Assembly: GCA_037976565.1 (NCBI GenBank)
Contig: CP137682.1
Location: forward strand, 6,446,827 to 6,510,826
DNA from: Mesocentrotus franciscanus
Taxonomy: Eukaryota > Echinodermata > Echinoidea > Camarodonta > Strongylocentrotidae
Length of the DNA: 64,000 bases
Direction of reading: 5' to 3'
Notes under the pieces: model-generated
Told to the model about the DNA's origin: nothing
The model's database searches: none
What the model saw: only the letters and a program-made list of their open reading frames with translations
Shown: piece after piece, positions 23,267 to 36,051 of the stretch
Position numbering within the stretch: the stretch's first letter is position 1
Layout of the letters: every line of letters starts with the position of its first letter
Program-made: the position numbers and the translations under genes

Positions 23267-24213
23267 ATGCTGTCAGTCTTTGAATGTTATTGGCAATGCA
23301 CATAGAACAAGTTTGAAATTAGCAGTTGAATTCAAGGGCCAAAACACATCAATCAATATTGAATTCTATGGGTTAGAATATTTGCAAGCCTTTTGTGCAT
23401 TTTCTTATTTTGCTATATAATTTGCAAACCAATTGATTATAATGAATTGATTATAATTTGTATTAAAAAATAAGATGAGAATAAGATTTTGCATCGATAA
23501 AAAGCTCTTTCATATCTAAATCCTGTATTCATTTATTTATTTATTTCTAATCTTTTGTCAGGGTAGCCCATTCACCAATAAGTAGTGGTCTTCCATGGGG
23601 CCCTGAATAATTATGAACATATTTACATCAAAAAGCATAACGTTTATACAGAACAGTTAAAATAAAATTCCATAGTACATTTAGAAAGATATAGCACAGC
23701 AATAATAGACGTGGCACAAACGAATACTAGAAACTATCAGACTAGAAACTATCAGACTAGGAACTGTCTTGCAACATATAGAGATTTTTTTTTCATTTGG
23801 AAATGTTCAATAGACCTGAAATTAGGCTAGTCAATTGCCAATTCATTTACCCATACATGTGGGTATCACAAAAGGAGTCAGATTTTGATCAGAAAATCCC
23901 ATAATATCCCTCCTCATTCATTCATCGAAAATAGGGTTCATGTCATAGACATGACCCTAAATTTGCCCTCCACTGAACAGTTAATCCAATCAATTCGGAG
24001 AGCAAGAACCCCTCCACAATCTGACTCCTACCTTCAGTAGATTCATTTATCATTCCAAACCTCACACAGGATGAGCTATCAACAAGATCATATTAGATAC
24101 GAGAAAATTCATTCAGAAGCTCTGATGCCATTATTGTAAAAAGCGTCAAAAATGCCTCAAGTTCTAGATAAAAGCATTCAAAACAGGACAATGGCAGATT
24201 TCTATAGCCTAGA
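23267..24213. other. Mostly unannotated; minor tandem repeats
   Basis: A TTTA run lies near 23530-23547, and ACTAGAAACTATCAG is repeated about 2.5 times at 23726-23767. Nothing else is supported. Confidence 0.4.
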
Positions 24214-24288
24214 GTATATCATTGCCAGAAGGGTGTTAAATCATATTCTTTTTGAGTCAATGCCCTTCTGGCTCCAAACAGATGGTAT
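24214..24288. mobile_element. MITE family B copy
   Basis: Left arm ATATCATTGCCAGAAGGGTG and right arm CAATGCCCTTCTGGCTCCAA, then ACAGATGGTAT, form the inverted pair. The right arm is close to consensus, while the left arm lacks the GTTTGGAG segment. Confidence 0.75.
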
Positions 24289-25017
24289 TCTCTTTTACTT
24301 CACCTACATAAGATTTAAGCCCTATAGGTCTTATTACTGAACATGTCTGTACAGTGATTTATACATGTATATGTTTAATTCACCAATGAATAGAGAAGTG
24401 CTGGATGAACTGGTTTCCATGTCGGCAATTCTTCAATGTGAAATAAAGTCAGGCTCCACTCTGCCCTGCCAGCACCCACGACACAGGGCACGCAAATTCT
24501 ACATCCAGACCCCCAAAATACAAATTGTATTGTTTGCATGCGTGAAACGATGGTTTCGTGCATACAAACCAATGTCATTACAAACCCCCTAAAACAAGAA
24601 GTTAATGTTGATACAGCATAATACATGTAGTAACATTATTGTCACTAGGTTTGCTGCATATACAGGCATACCACCAATGTCTTCAACTGTAATTACTCCT
24701 GTAGGCTTGAATATTTTCCTCAGGAGTATCAGAGTACAGATATATTGGTCAATTGAATTAATCTAAATCCCAGTAGGATTAGCATATCTCAATCTGTTAT
24801 CTCTAGCTCTTGGTCTGGCTATTGATCTATTTGAACAACTTCTATCAATGTGCCTGTGTTTCATTCCTTTTTGTGGAAGATAACATCTATCAATTTATCC
24901 TTTTCCCTCCCAACTATGAATGCATTGTCAATTGTTCAACCTTGGTCAAACCGATATAAGAACACAATGCTCATCTATGAATAAATCGGTCAGTCACATA
25001 TATTAAATTAATAAATC

Positions 25018-25165
25018 AACCGATCAATCAATCAATCAATCAATTATTCAATCAATTAATCAATCACTCAGTCAGTCAGTCTTCTAATCAATCAATCAAT
25101 TAACAAACTCATTAAATATCTACATAGGAAATTAACTAATCAACACATTTATCAATTAATTAACA
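25018..25165 (+). repeat. Degenerate CAAT/CAGT simple repeat
   Basis: Tracts of (AATC)n with an internal (AGTC)n block and decayed continuation to about 25160. A poly-C run follows at about 25237-25246. Confidence 0.75.
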
Positions 25166-26189
25166 TATCAAGAAACCAACCAACATTGTCATCCAATAGG
25201 CCTACATATCATTCCCTTCCACCCCAATAACGATCCCCCCCCCCCTTCGACCCCTCTCCGTCCTCTCCCATTAACCCCTCACCCCTCTCCCAAATTCTTC
25301 ACCCAAAGTACAGCTCAAAGTAGAACACTACTGTCAACAAGAGATTTCAGTTTGCTTTGAGATTACCCCTCAATATGTAAAGTATTCTTCTGCCTGCCTC
25401 TACACTTATTTGTCAATTTGGAAACTGTTTAAATCTTGTGTAGGCGGGTACCTAGCTATCTCTTGTCCAAAACCAATATTTATCCGGCGTGGGATTTGAT
25501 AACCTGTTTTTCTTTCACTCTACCCCTTTTTCTCTTTCTTTTTTGAGACCTCGTAGCCTGCCTACTCGTTTTTCAACATGTGTAGGCAGCTAGAAATATA
25601 TTATATAAACCATTTTCATGCTCTGTTGGTTGATGAAAACATTCTTCCTTTGATCTTTACAGACGGTAGAGAAGAAAGAACAAATTGTAAATGAAATATT
25701 TTTAACAAAGTACCTCAAATATACATGACCCATATGCTTAGTTATTGACTACAATACACTCCATGTGTGAGATATGTATGACAATTAATACTACAACTAC
25801 AAAAGACATATTTTACTTCTCAAATAGTGAATTGTACTCTTTTAAGATCAGTTAACATCAATTACAGTCAGTTAGATAGATAATAATCATCTCAATTCAA
25901 AGATAACAACATAAAAAATAGGAATATCATTCTAATGGCCAATAAAGTAAACTGATGCTAAACTTGACAATGAAGTCCACATTCTTTTCTCAGTTGACCT
26001 AGCACACTCTAGCTTGGAATGTCTGCAATAACCACCCAATGATTTTTATACTTAATTATTGTTCTTTATGTTTGTAAGTATAAAAAGTGGAAAACATACA
26101 AAAAAGTACAGAATTTATGTGTTCATATCTTCATTCATTTAGATTTACATCTATCCATCTTTCTATCAGTCTGTGTACTCAGCAATCCG

Positions 26190-26860
26190 TCCATCCATCC
26201 ATTCATCTATCCATTCATCCATCAATAATATTATTACATTCATTCATTCACAAATCCTTCTAACCATCCATCCATCCATTCATACATTCATTCATCAATC
26301 AATAATATTATTACATTCATTCATTCACAAATCCTTCTAACCATCCATCCATCCATTCATACATTCATTCATCAATCAATAATATTATTACATTCATTCA
26401 TTCACAAATCCTTCTAACCATCCATCCATCCATTCATACATTCATTCATCAATCAATAATATTATTACATTCATTCATTCACAAATCCTTCTAACCATCC
26501 ATCCATCCATTCATACATTCATTCATCAATCAATAATATTATTACATTCATTCATTCACAAATCCTTCTAACCATCCATCCATCCATTCATACATTCATT
26601 CATCAATCAATAATATTATTACATTCATTCATTCACAAATCCTTCTAACCATCCATCCATCCATTCGTACATTCATTCATCAATCAATAATATTATTACA
26701 TTCATTCATTCACAAATCCTTCTAACCATCCATCCATCCATTCGTACATTCATTCATCAATCAATAATATTATTACATTCATTCATTCACAAATCCTTCT
26801 AACCATCCATCCATCCATTCATACATTCATTCATCAATCAATTCATGAATTCATCCACCT
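26190..26860 (+). repeat. 77-bp minisatellite, eight units
   Basis: The unit contains ACAAATCCTTCTAACC, a CATC-rich block, CATTCATTCATCAATCAATA and ATATTATTACATT. The word CAAATCC starts at 26251, 26328, 26405, 26482, 26559, 26636, 26713 and 26790, exactly 77 bp apart. Units are almost identical. A single-base variant (CGTACA for CATACA) is shared by two adjacent units near 26665 and 26742, indicating recent expansion or homogenisation. The array grows out of flanking CATTCATCCATC-type simple sequence (about 26150-26935). It is not a CRISPR array, as there are no variable spacers. Confidence 0.95.
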
Positions 26861-26940
26861 ATTCATTCATTCATCCTTTCATCCATCCACCCACCCATCC
26901 CTTCTCCATTCCATCTTTCCTTCATTCATATCAGTCAGTC

Positions 26941-28301
26941 AGTAAAACCCACTAAAAATTTTCATTATTGACTCCCTTCATATTCTTACTTCCCATATGT
27001 TGATGCTTACTCAAGTATCTTAATTGGTAAACTAACTAAAATTCAGCATGAAAACATACCCTATAATACATTCATATGAGAATGAGGCCTTGGTTGCTAG
27101 GCAACCAAACTATGCCTCCAAACCTCCCACTCCTCATAGTGCTGAAACATATGTGTTTGTATCTTGTCTGGAATGATGATGATGATGATCAGGCCCTAGA
27201 GATGAGACTGTCTGTACATAAATGCTGAGATAAGGGATAATCAATTGAGTTAAATGCAACCAAACTGCAAGATTCAACAATTTTACAGTTGTTCTTTAAA
27301 CATGTTTTTTCCACCCACACTGCTTCCGCTTCAGATCCACAAAATGAAAATGATGCAGTTAGCAGTTTAGAGCTTAAATGGGTGCTGTGTTACATCATTA
27401 TTCAGTGACATGTTACCTAACCTAAATATCTTCATTTTTATACAATCTGGCCTCTCACAGAAAATGAAACAATAACAGCTACTAAATTTTCTAGACGTTG
27501 ATAAAAAGTAGCACAAGAAGTTAATACCCACTCTTTCCAATTTGATTTGACACTACAAGTTGACAACCAAGTTCTGACAGAATATTGTTTGGTGTAAGGG
27601 TGTAATCACAGCACTTGTTTTGAAAATGTAAATGATTCTATGAAATAATTAAGAGAGTCAGATATTTTTCAACATGCTCTAATCTGGACTGTACTTTGTA
27701 GCCCCTTTAACAAAGGGCCATGGATATGTGATGGAATTATAAAATTGGGGATAATACAGGCTTTCATGTTGTCCAGGTGATGCTTGAAATGATAACAATC
27801 ATTACAATGAAATCTAAAATCTGTTAAACACTACGGATATCCCCTTTAAATAAAGTATGTATTACTATTACATTGGATATTTACATAAGGCCACCCAAAC
27901 CATTAAAATTCTTTAATGATACTCTAAAGAAGCCATTTCTTTCTATTTAAAGAGTAAGAAAAGGAGATAATATTGAGATAAATATTGAGATAAACATTTA
28001 CCTTCAGAAGTTCAGACAGTATAAAGAGTTGAAAAAAGGAAAAAAAGAGAGGAAAGGGGGAAACTCATTACAAGCAAGGCTATGTCCATTCATTTAGACC
28101 TGCCTCAGTGTTTATAGACAAATAAACTGTCTATCTAGTCCAACTCTTATTTAAAGCATTCCAAGGACTCATGTTTAGCATTATGTACACTTAATACTAT
28201 CCCCTCACTTCATCTGTAAAACCAAAACGAGACTTGTTACCCCTTCTTTACCCCCTCCCTCCATTTCCACCCAAAACAAACACCTCCTCTCAGAGAGTAT
28301 C
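26941..28301. other. Unannotated sequence
   Basis: Only a short GAT run at about 27175-27190. No supported gene or mobile element. Confidence 0.35.
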
Positions 28302-28304
28302 TAA

Positions 28305-28629
28305 GACCCCGTTCTCACTCACTTTGAAAGTGGTCTTAGTTAGACCGCTCCAGAGGAACGGGTCTTGAGAAACGGTTTGCGAGGGTTCACACTCCGAGCA
28401 GTTTTTTATGGCTCAAACCGCTCCACTTCCGTTCACACTCGCACGTTAGAGCACTCCAAACCGCTCTTAATAAGACCCGTTCCTCAAGACCACCTCCCGA
28501 GGTGGTCTTCTGGAGCGGTCTAGAAGTCCACTTCCTGGACCACTTTGACCGTTCTCACTCACCTAAGAACCGCTCCTGAGGAACGGGTCTTAGTTAGACC
28601 ACTCCAACGAAGTGAATGAGAACGGGGTC
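28305..28629 (+). mobile_element. MITE family A, copy 2 (internally deleted, 325 bp)
   Basis: The ends match those of the 944-1400 element, with GGGGTC at the 3' end intact. Flanking triplets are TAA (28302-28304) and TTA (28630-28632), a one-base mismatch of a 3-bp target duplication. Compared with copies 1 and 3, about 130 bp between GGCTCAAACCGCTCCA and CTTCCGTTCACAC are missing. That join lies at a repeated CTTCCGTTCA word, so the loss probably arose by slippage or repair between short repeats. Confidence 0.9.
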
Positions 28630-28944
28630 TTATTGTTGGTGGAAAGTCTTGCCTGTGAATAATTCTTATATTAGGTCTATATAATGTTTAAAAGATGAAT
28701 AACCCTGATTCTTGGTCAAACTTTCATTTCACTATACTACATTTCATTATAAAACATACAGCTACACAAAGAAAGTCTGAACAAGAGGTTAACTTAATAA
28801 CATCACAACATTTCAAATGAATCTCTGTTGGCTATTGTACACTTTCCTAAATCCTACAAGACTACCGGTAATCCATTGCATGTATTTCTTAGAAGCTAGA
28901 CTATGATTTCCATGTCCTTATTCTCTTTTACTCAATACACCCTT

Positions 28945-28975
28945 TTCTCTGCTCTGCTCTGCTCTGCTCTTTTAT
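28945..28975 (+). repeat. CTCTG pentanucleotide repeat
   Basis: About five tandem GCTCT units. Confidence 0.7.
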
Positions 28976-29192
28976 TCTCTGCCTTAATCCAATCTCATCC
29001 CACTACATTTGTATCTTCTTTTTATCTGCTGAATAAGGCTGTGATGTGTTAATCTCTATTTAATGTGTTTCTTTAAGGAAATCTAGTGAACAGAAGACCT
29101 GTTCAGTGTTATTGGTAACAAAGGGATTCCTTATGCACAGACAGAGAAAGCATCCCTTTTATTTTCAGACAGTTCACCCTACTTCCCCTTTA

Positions 29193-29690
29193 AAGAGGAA
29201 GGCAACCCTGATATCAAAGTTGTTGTTAATAGAAGCAAGAAAATGAGAGGAATAGGCCAGTGAAAGTTTGAACTAAATCCTATTAAAAATAAGAAAGTTA
29301 TAAATTTATGAAGTTGCGATCAATCAAACACAAATTAGCAACTCTGTGACGTATCTTGTGATTTGCTCCGTACTCAAAATTATTTAAAAATCTGAAATTT
29401 GTATTTTCCCGCAAGAAAATTTTCAATTATGTATGCTCCTAGCTATAGTTATTGCAAAAATATTTCTAAACAACCCGAAAACAAATCTATTCCATCATCA
29501 TCAATAACTAAGAAATTCAGTTTATGAAATTTTCTGTACAGAGCGAATTTGAGAGAACCTCGCAAGATATGTTCCAGTGTTGCCAATTTGTGTTTCACTG
29601 ATGACAACTTTAAAAATTCGGAACTTACTTTTACTCATACTTTCACTTATTTGCTTCTCTTGTGTTTCTATTTGTATCCATACCAGCTAA
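29193..29690. mobile_element. MITE family C, copy 2 (right end decayed)
   Basis: The left end is AAGAGGAAGGCAACCCTGAT, preceded by TTA. The left arm (GAAAGTTTGAACTAAATCC, AAGAAAGTTATAAATTTATG, AAACACAAATTAGCAACTCT) is answered by GTGTTGCCAATTTGTGTTTC on the right. The terminal right-hand sequence cannot be found, so the 3' boundary is approximate. A poly-G run follows at about 29769-29781. Confidence 0.75.
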
Positions 29691-29699
29691 ATATTGTTA

Positions 29700-32240
29700 T
29701 TCATTATTTTCCCCATATGCCTTTTCCATTAGCCCATAGCTTAGCTAGTTGAAGTTATCTTGTTGTTTGGGGGGGGGGGGAGGATTTTATACATTTTTGC
29801 TGTACACACATTAATTTTTAGGTGATAGGACACTTCAACTTGACAAGTTTTTTCGTCCACTTCTTCCTTATACAGCTAATACAGTATGATCATACTTTAG
29901 TTTCATTAATACGACATATCATCTTTCAAGAGTCAAAAGGGTGCTAACTAAAATCATTTCACAGAAAATTAATGCCCTTCAACTACTTCTTCACCAAGCT
30001 GTCAAATTAATCTCATTGCTGATAAAAGATAAAATAATTGAAAAATTGGTCCCTAACCAAAATCATAATGAGCCATTAAGGAGTGGTAAAGATTTTTAAA
30101 TCCTCTCCTAAAATTAGTGGTCAGGACTAAACAAGCATCGCGTAATTTAATAACATGTACAAATAATGTATAAGCAAATTCTCATAGACCTAACATACCT
30201 TGTAATATAGTATTTCAAACATTGTTTTATTTCCATTCTTATGAATATATGTCTCCTGTATGCTCTTCTTTACGTACACCACTTTACATCAACTCTGAGG
30301 GTTAATGGAACATCCATTGTTACAAGGGATGAATACAGTATTGGTATTCTAATCCTAAGCATCTTATTCATATTTACAGACTAACATGATAAGCCAATTA
30401 GCACTTTGATTAAGCACAGAGCTAGAGGGTGGAGATTTAATTACCAGCATGGTTTCTACCTTCAAAAGCAACATGTAACTCAATAAAACACATTATCCTG
30501 GACATAATACAGGGAGGGACCCAAGTCCCCTAAATTCTTTAGAGGGATCTTGTTGACAAACTAAAAGCATCCTACTTATTTCCAGGCCTGAGCAATCAAT
30601 GTTCTGCATAACAAAAATAGGCTTCTTTTCATGAGGTGGGGTGGTTAGGATTAAGGATTTCACTCATACATGTATTTGTATGAATGGGACTGCAGAGGAA
30701 ACAAAAGGTTGTTTTAAGCTGTTCAAATCATGGCCTTTTCTTTCCATCTTCCCCAGTCCCTTGACTAGCTCAGAGATGTCTATTATCAAGGGGAGTGGGC
30801 TTTGGGAGAGGGGCTTTTTGTGAAGTGGCTTTGTACAACAAACAACTTCAATCTAGAGATTTGAGTCTGATTGGTTTGCTTTCTCAAACTCTTTAGCATT
30901 GAGAGCCAGATTACATGAGGGTTATGATCTCTTCAACTAAACCAAGTCCATCTTATTTAGATTTAGCTATTCTCAAGTACAGTGGGTAAATAAGAGACTA
31001 TTTTTATGACTGAAGTGGTTGCCTTATTTATTTATTTCAAGAGTGCACAACACTGTTATATTTAAATGAAATTAAAGAAGTCTGTAACTACACAGAAAAT
31101 TCTCCTTTTTTCTTTTCTCTCTTCTTTTATGCTACTCATTTGTTTGTTCAGCTTATCTGAAGTTTCCCATTCCATGATAAACATATCCAAGGTAGATGCT
31201 ACAGGAGATAGTTATTGCAACAAAAAACTAAAATAATCACCTCCTTATTAAAAAAAATCTTTCTGTTTTTCATATACGAACAAAAAGTTAATGAAATAAA
31301 GACATTCCTTTAATATTCAAAGGACAAAATATAACAAAAGCTATATCTGTAACATTAGTTTCACTGCATTATGTTTCAACAGACAGGACAAATATTACAA
31401 CAGTGGATATGTAATGTATTCGCACAATTCAAAGATATTTGTTCTTTATGTGTCCTATATGTTACTTAGTATCATGGAATCCTTAAATATAACAGAATTC
31501 TTGATTATCATTAACAACGAAAGTACTAGTATCACTGATTTTTCCTCTCTTCCAAGCTATATTATGGCTATCAAAGGGATATAATTGTCAGAAATACTCA
31601 AATCTACAATGTAGTCATGGGATAAAATATGAGGGGGGGGGGCGTGAGGTAGATGAGTAATGTGCTGAACTATACATGTACAGGTATCAGAACAGCATAG
31701 GGCCTTCACCCTTAATTCAGAAACAAAGTGAAATTGCAATATTTATCTTTGCATTCTGAAGCAGCATTATCTTTCCTTCCATCATCTCAATACCCAGATG
31801 AATGGTACCCATCAAGCTAAACCACTTCTGAAAATATAAATGTTGAAAAAGTCAAAATGTCAACAGAGTCCCGCCGCTGAGGTCAGTGACAGATAACACA
31901 AAGCGGACACCACGATCAGCAAATTACCCAAATTCTAAGTCAACATTTCCACCGTTTTTACTTTCGCTGAACTTCAACCCCACCCCCCCCCCCCCCCCTC
32001 TCTTGTTCAGTCGCAAAGAACTGACGCAAAGAACTGAAGGGCTATCTAGTGTCTTGAGGTCAATTTTCAGATCACAAATGATATGCCCTCAATCCAAAAT
32101 ACTAGTATTTGGTGACTAAACACGTTTTTTTTTCCTTCTCTATATCGTAGGCCTGCCATCCTTGGCTGAATATTTGCAAAAGACGAAAGGATGCTTCGAG
32201 AAAGGCATGGGCCTTCGGGTAAGTCAAGTTGAGCGAGTAA
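29700..32240. other. Mostly unannotated; one weak family B copy
   Basis: A diverged family B copy is visible at about 29915-29990 (AGAGTCAAAAGGGTGCTAAC and TTAATGCCCTTCAACTA). A poly-G run lies near 31633-31642 and a poly-C run at about 31984-31998. Nothing else is supported. Confidence 0.4.
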
Positions 32241-32244
32241 CTAA

Positions 32245-33041
32245 GACTCCTGTTACACATGCGTCGGCTTTTAAAGCCGGCTTCGGAGGCGGCCTCACGC
32301 CTGCAATATTTGAAGCCGCCTCGAGATCATCAAACCCCTGTTACACATATCTCGGGCCCGCAATTTTGTGTCTACACATAGGCCGCCCTCACATCGCCTT
32401 TTCACCAGCTGACGTTGGGGCGCACTCCAGGAAGACAGAAAGAGAAATTGATATAGAATGATAAAAACTAAGAATAACATAAGGAAAGACAGAAAGAGAA
32501 AGTGATAGAATGATAAAAACAAAGAATAACATAAGGAAAGACAGAAAGAGAAAGTGATAGAATGATAAAAACAAAGAATAACATAAGAGAAGGTGATAGA
32601 AGGAAGAAACAAAGAATAACATAAGGAAAGACAGAAAGAGAAAGTGATAAAATGATAAAACAAAGAATAACATAAGAGAAGGTGATAGAAGGAAGAAACA
32701 AAGAATAACATAAGGAAAGACAGAAAGAGAAAGTGATAGAATGATAAAAACAAAGAATAACATAAGAGAAGGTGGCAAAGTGCGCCCGATGTATTATGTT
32801 GATATATGATGACAGGTCACGTCACTTCTGCTTATAAGCCAGCCCCGAGTCCACTTTGGTGTTACACCTACTGATTGCGGGACTGAGTCCGGACTCGGGC
32901 CGGCCTCAAACCACATCCAGAGGTGGACTGAGTCCACCTGGCCTCAGTCCGTCTTTTCAAAAAAAGTTGATGTTACACATACGTCGAGCCGCCTCCGAGG
33001 CCGGCCTTAGTCCACTTTCAGACGTATGTGTAACAGGGGTC
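32245..33041. mobile_element. MITE family D with internal minisatellite (797 bp)
   Basis: The left end GACTCCTGTTACACATGCGT is answered by ACGTATGTGTAACAGGGGTC at the right. Flanking triplets are TAA (32242-32244) and TTA (33042-33044). The end word CCCCTGTTACACATA recurs internally at about 32335 and a TGTTACACATACGTC word at about 32971. GC-rich words GCCGCCTC, GGCCGGCCT and the palindrome GGTGGACTGAGTCCACC (about 32922-32938) recur on both strands. The centre (32436-32774) is a minisatellite. No transposase is encoded. Confidence 0.85.
32436..32774 (+). repeat. Purine-rich minisatellite inside MITE family D
   Basis: Units of about 52 bp (GAATAACATAAGGAAAGACA, then GAAAGAGAAAGTGATAGAAT) alternate with shorter units carrying GAGAAGGTGATAGAAGGAAG. 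The Phe/Leu/Ser-rich minus-strand frames of up to 152 codons here are read-through of the repeat. Confidence 0.85.
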
Positions 33042-33044
33042 TTA

Positions 33045-34195
33045 CAGTTAGCTTAGCTGATATTACAAGTAGCTGGAAGCCTGAAAATATCCAACAATCT
33101 ATTCAGTTGACCATGTATGCTTTCATCAATTCATCATCACAGCTAGGCCGGGAAGACCTACCTACTTTCTACTATTGCTTACAGCTTGCTTCTTTTTGCT
33201 AGTGTCATTGTTATAAGAATAGTTTTTTTCTTCTATTTTTATGTTGTCTGAGAATACACAAGAAACTTATGTAGTTTTAAAGCAAGCCCAAAAGCTACTT
33301 CAGAAAAACATGCAGAACTTGCTTATTTTAATGAAATTACAAGCATTGTTTTATCAATTGGTCTCAAACCTTTCACGTCTTCATCTTATACAATCATTTG
33401 TACCATTAAGATTCTAGTCTGGATTCACAAATCTATGAATGTATGATTGTCTTTTAAGAGGCAGAAGGGCAAACATCTCTTGATAGGGAAATAAAAGTGG
33501 TATAATTCTCAGCACTGAATGTTCATGTCTAATTTGATAATGATATTGGTCATAAACCATCATATTGGCTAAATCAATGGTAAAATAATTATTTTATTCA
33601 TGACCTGATTCGATGCCCAATTTTACAGAAATTATCATGCCGTCACCTGGGTACTCTTAAAGCACAGTTGGTGGCCATATTACTTCAAATACAACCTTCC
33701 AAATATTATTACTTTTCATTCCAATTCATTCCATCCTTGAGCTCTTGGGGGACTACCATTCATATCATCCGCAATGACAATTTAATGATAACATAACAAT
33801 AATGATGTGTAATTGCACTAAATGGCTTCACACCAATGGCTCTTTATCTAATTACATTTTTATGACCAATTTGTAGGACCATTCTAAAGAACCAGATGCG
33901 CTATAGTGGTTAGAATTATCCCCAAAAAATTGATAGATGAGAAAATGCTTTTGATATTAGCAGAAAAGAATTGTCATTTGTGCATTATGAGAATATGAAA
34001 TCAAACAGAAAGAAAATATTGTAATTTTGAAAGCAAAACTCAATTAATCTGTAACAATGTCTTGACAAAGGTGTATAGATACAGAGTCAGACACATCTTG
34101 ATAGTAAAATTGAATCATCAGTTAAACCTATTTTACGAGCAGGAATTATAGGGGCTAATGGCCCAAGCACCTATCTACTTTTTTTAGAGGGGGAA
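33045..34195. other. Unannotated sequence
   Basis: Apart from an isolated AGGCAGAAGGGCAAA word near 33459, which resembles one arm of family B, nothing is supported. Confidence 0.35.
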
Positions 34196-34400
34196 GGGGG
34201 GAGGTACTGGGGAGTACTGTGGTATATTGGTGGAAGCTCTTGACTCTCAGTCATACTAGAGGTTCCAGGTTTAATCCTTGCTTGGTGTTCACATCCTTAG
34301 ACAAGGTGTATTGCCCTATAAAGCCCCTCTCGTCCAAGGTGTAAGATGGGAACCTGGCAATGATGGGGTTATAATTGCAGGGCCTGCATGAAAAGCAGAA
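34196..34400 (+). repeat. tRNA-derived SINE
   Basis: GTGGTATATTGGTGGAAGC, CTTGACTCTCAGTCATAC and GAGGTTCCAGGTTTAATCC sit in the order of a tRNA A box, anticodon arm and B box. They are followed by a tRNA-unrelated body with TTGGTGTTCACATCCTTAG and CAAGGTGTATTGCCC. A diverged relative lies at 40440-40600. The cloverleaf is not intact, so this is not a functional tRNA. Confidence 0.6.
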
Positions 34401-35445
34401 TTAATACTGATGAGGCTACCCTGGGTAAATAAGGCCCAAATACTACCATCCCTAATACAATCAGTTTGAAGACACTTTTGTTCTTCTCTTCTCAAGATAT
34501 TTGTCCCTACCCCTTTCTTCAAATGCAAATCCAACCCTACCCCACCCCTCTCATGACATTTTCCCATCAAATAAAACTCCACGCAAGTCATGACAGATTG
34601 TCCAAATGACGGATGATTGACTTTTCACTAAAGTTGTTGAGAATTCATAGGCCTAAGTGGGCCAGGACAAAAATCAACACTCCAGAGCTTAATCCGCAAA
34701 ATAACCAGAACCATTGGTGGAGTTTCTTGAAGAATCATTCTAGCAACCCAGGTCCCAAGTCCCTTTTCAATTTGGATGATCAAATGCCCAATCTTTCAAA
34801 GTTTCCATTCCAACATATAGGACACTGTAATTTTCTTATAGAACATATCTGTTTTAAAAACAACAATCTTAGATGAAATCTGAGGACAAGGTATACATAT
34901 GTACATGTATGTCATGAATAATATACTAGTATCTGATCTGCATTATTGTGATACAGTTTCTTCTAATGGCAGTTACATGTGGCCTACATACTCACCTTCA
35001 TTACATCAAAAAAATATGTTTTGTTGGAATCTGACTAAGAGAAAATTGTATTGCCTAAAAATCACTTTAATCATGAATATTCACCATACAGTGAGGAGCC
35101 CAGTTGCCATTTACAAATATCTCCCAGATAATATGAGTCATGAACATATTTTTTCTGAAAATAATTCTGGTGTTAGCAGGTCACAATTTCCTTCTCTCAG
35201 TGACAAATACAAGAGACCCATGCATACCCTCACAAACCCCCAAATGAGAATAGGATTGAAAGCTTGTTAAAAAAGAGGGGAAGGTCTGAGCGTTTTCTAA
35301 ACATTGTTTGCAGTTTAAATTTACACTGAAGGCTGCTCCAGAATTTAGAGTGGAAATAACAAAAGAAGGGAACATTGGGACAGATATATATTTGTATGTT
35401 GCTCTAACTGGAATGTTGCTCTCACATAATCGGAAGTTGTTTTTC

Positions 35446-35485
35446 AAGTGGGAGAGAGAGAGAGAGAGAGAGAGACAAAGATAGA

Positions 35486-35520
<35 letters not shown>
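35446..35520 (+). repeat. GA microsatellite
   Basis: Two long (GA)n tracts separated by about 16 bp. Confidence 0.95.
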
Positions 35521-35522
<2 letters not shown>

Positions 35523-36033
35523 GATAAGGAGGTAGCAAAAGTACTACACTCGTACACTGTGTATGAATGTTACCTACTTTAGATTACTGAATTTATGAGT
35601 AAATTATCAACTACATTTAAACTGACTAACCTTTAATTGAATCAAGTTTAGGAGCATGATATTAAAAAAATCATACATACATGTAAATGTGCTACTTCAG
35701 TAATGCCCAAATCAAAATTTTGCACAAAATAGTATACTTGCAGTAACATACCTGTAAAGTTGAATATTCCCAAAGAGTTGAGTGACGACACATAGAACAG
35801 CACATGAAAAGAGAAAAAGAAACAAAACAAAAAAATTAATTCAAGGGTTTGCTTTTTAAGTTTTAACATACATATTCATACAACAATTAATCTATTTACA
35901 TCGATTCTGGTTTGGAATATACAGGCCACATATAGCATTTCATAATATAAAAGGTGCAGTACAAATATTCAAGGTAGAATATCACTGTAACATATTGAGT
36001 TATCCAAATAATCAACCAAGCAATGTATGGAAT

Positions 36034-36051
36034 CACACACACACACACACA
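36034..36051 (+). repeat. CA microsatellite
   Basis: About nine CA units followed by TACATGTATC. Confidence 0.9.

Noticed and set aside
22947..23303. Frame with repeated SYKESSYKFQGVHT peptides
   Set aside because: The peptide repeat mirrors the DNA tandem duplication inside an inverted-repeat element.
26190..26860. Regular direct repeats resembling a CRISPR array
   Set aside because: Units are contiguous 77-bp copies without unique spacers, in a eukaryotic context. It is a minisatellite.
31984..31998. Poly-C and poly-G runs as assembly gaps or errors
   Set aside because: They are short, recur at several places (1920, 12492, 25237, 29769, 31633, 59402) and look like genuine homopolymers, though exact length may be unreliable.
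32295..32778. 152-codon Phe/Leu-rich frame looking like a membrane protein
   Set aside because: It is the translated minisatellite within a MITE; the hydrophobic runs repeat with the DNA unit.
34196..34400. Functional tRNA gene
   Set aside because: The cloverleaf is broken and SINE-like body sequence follows.
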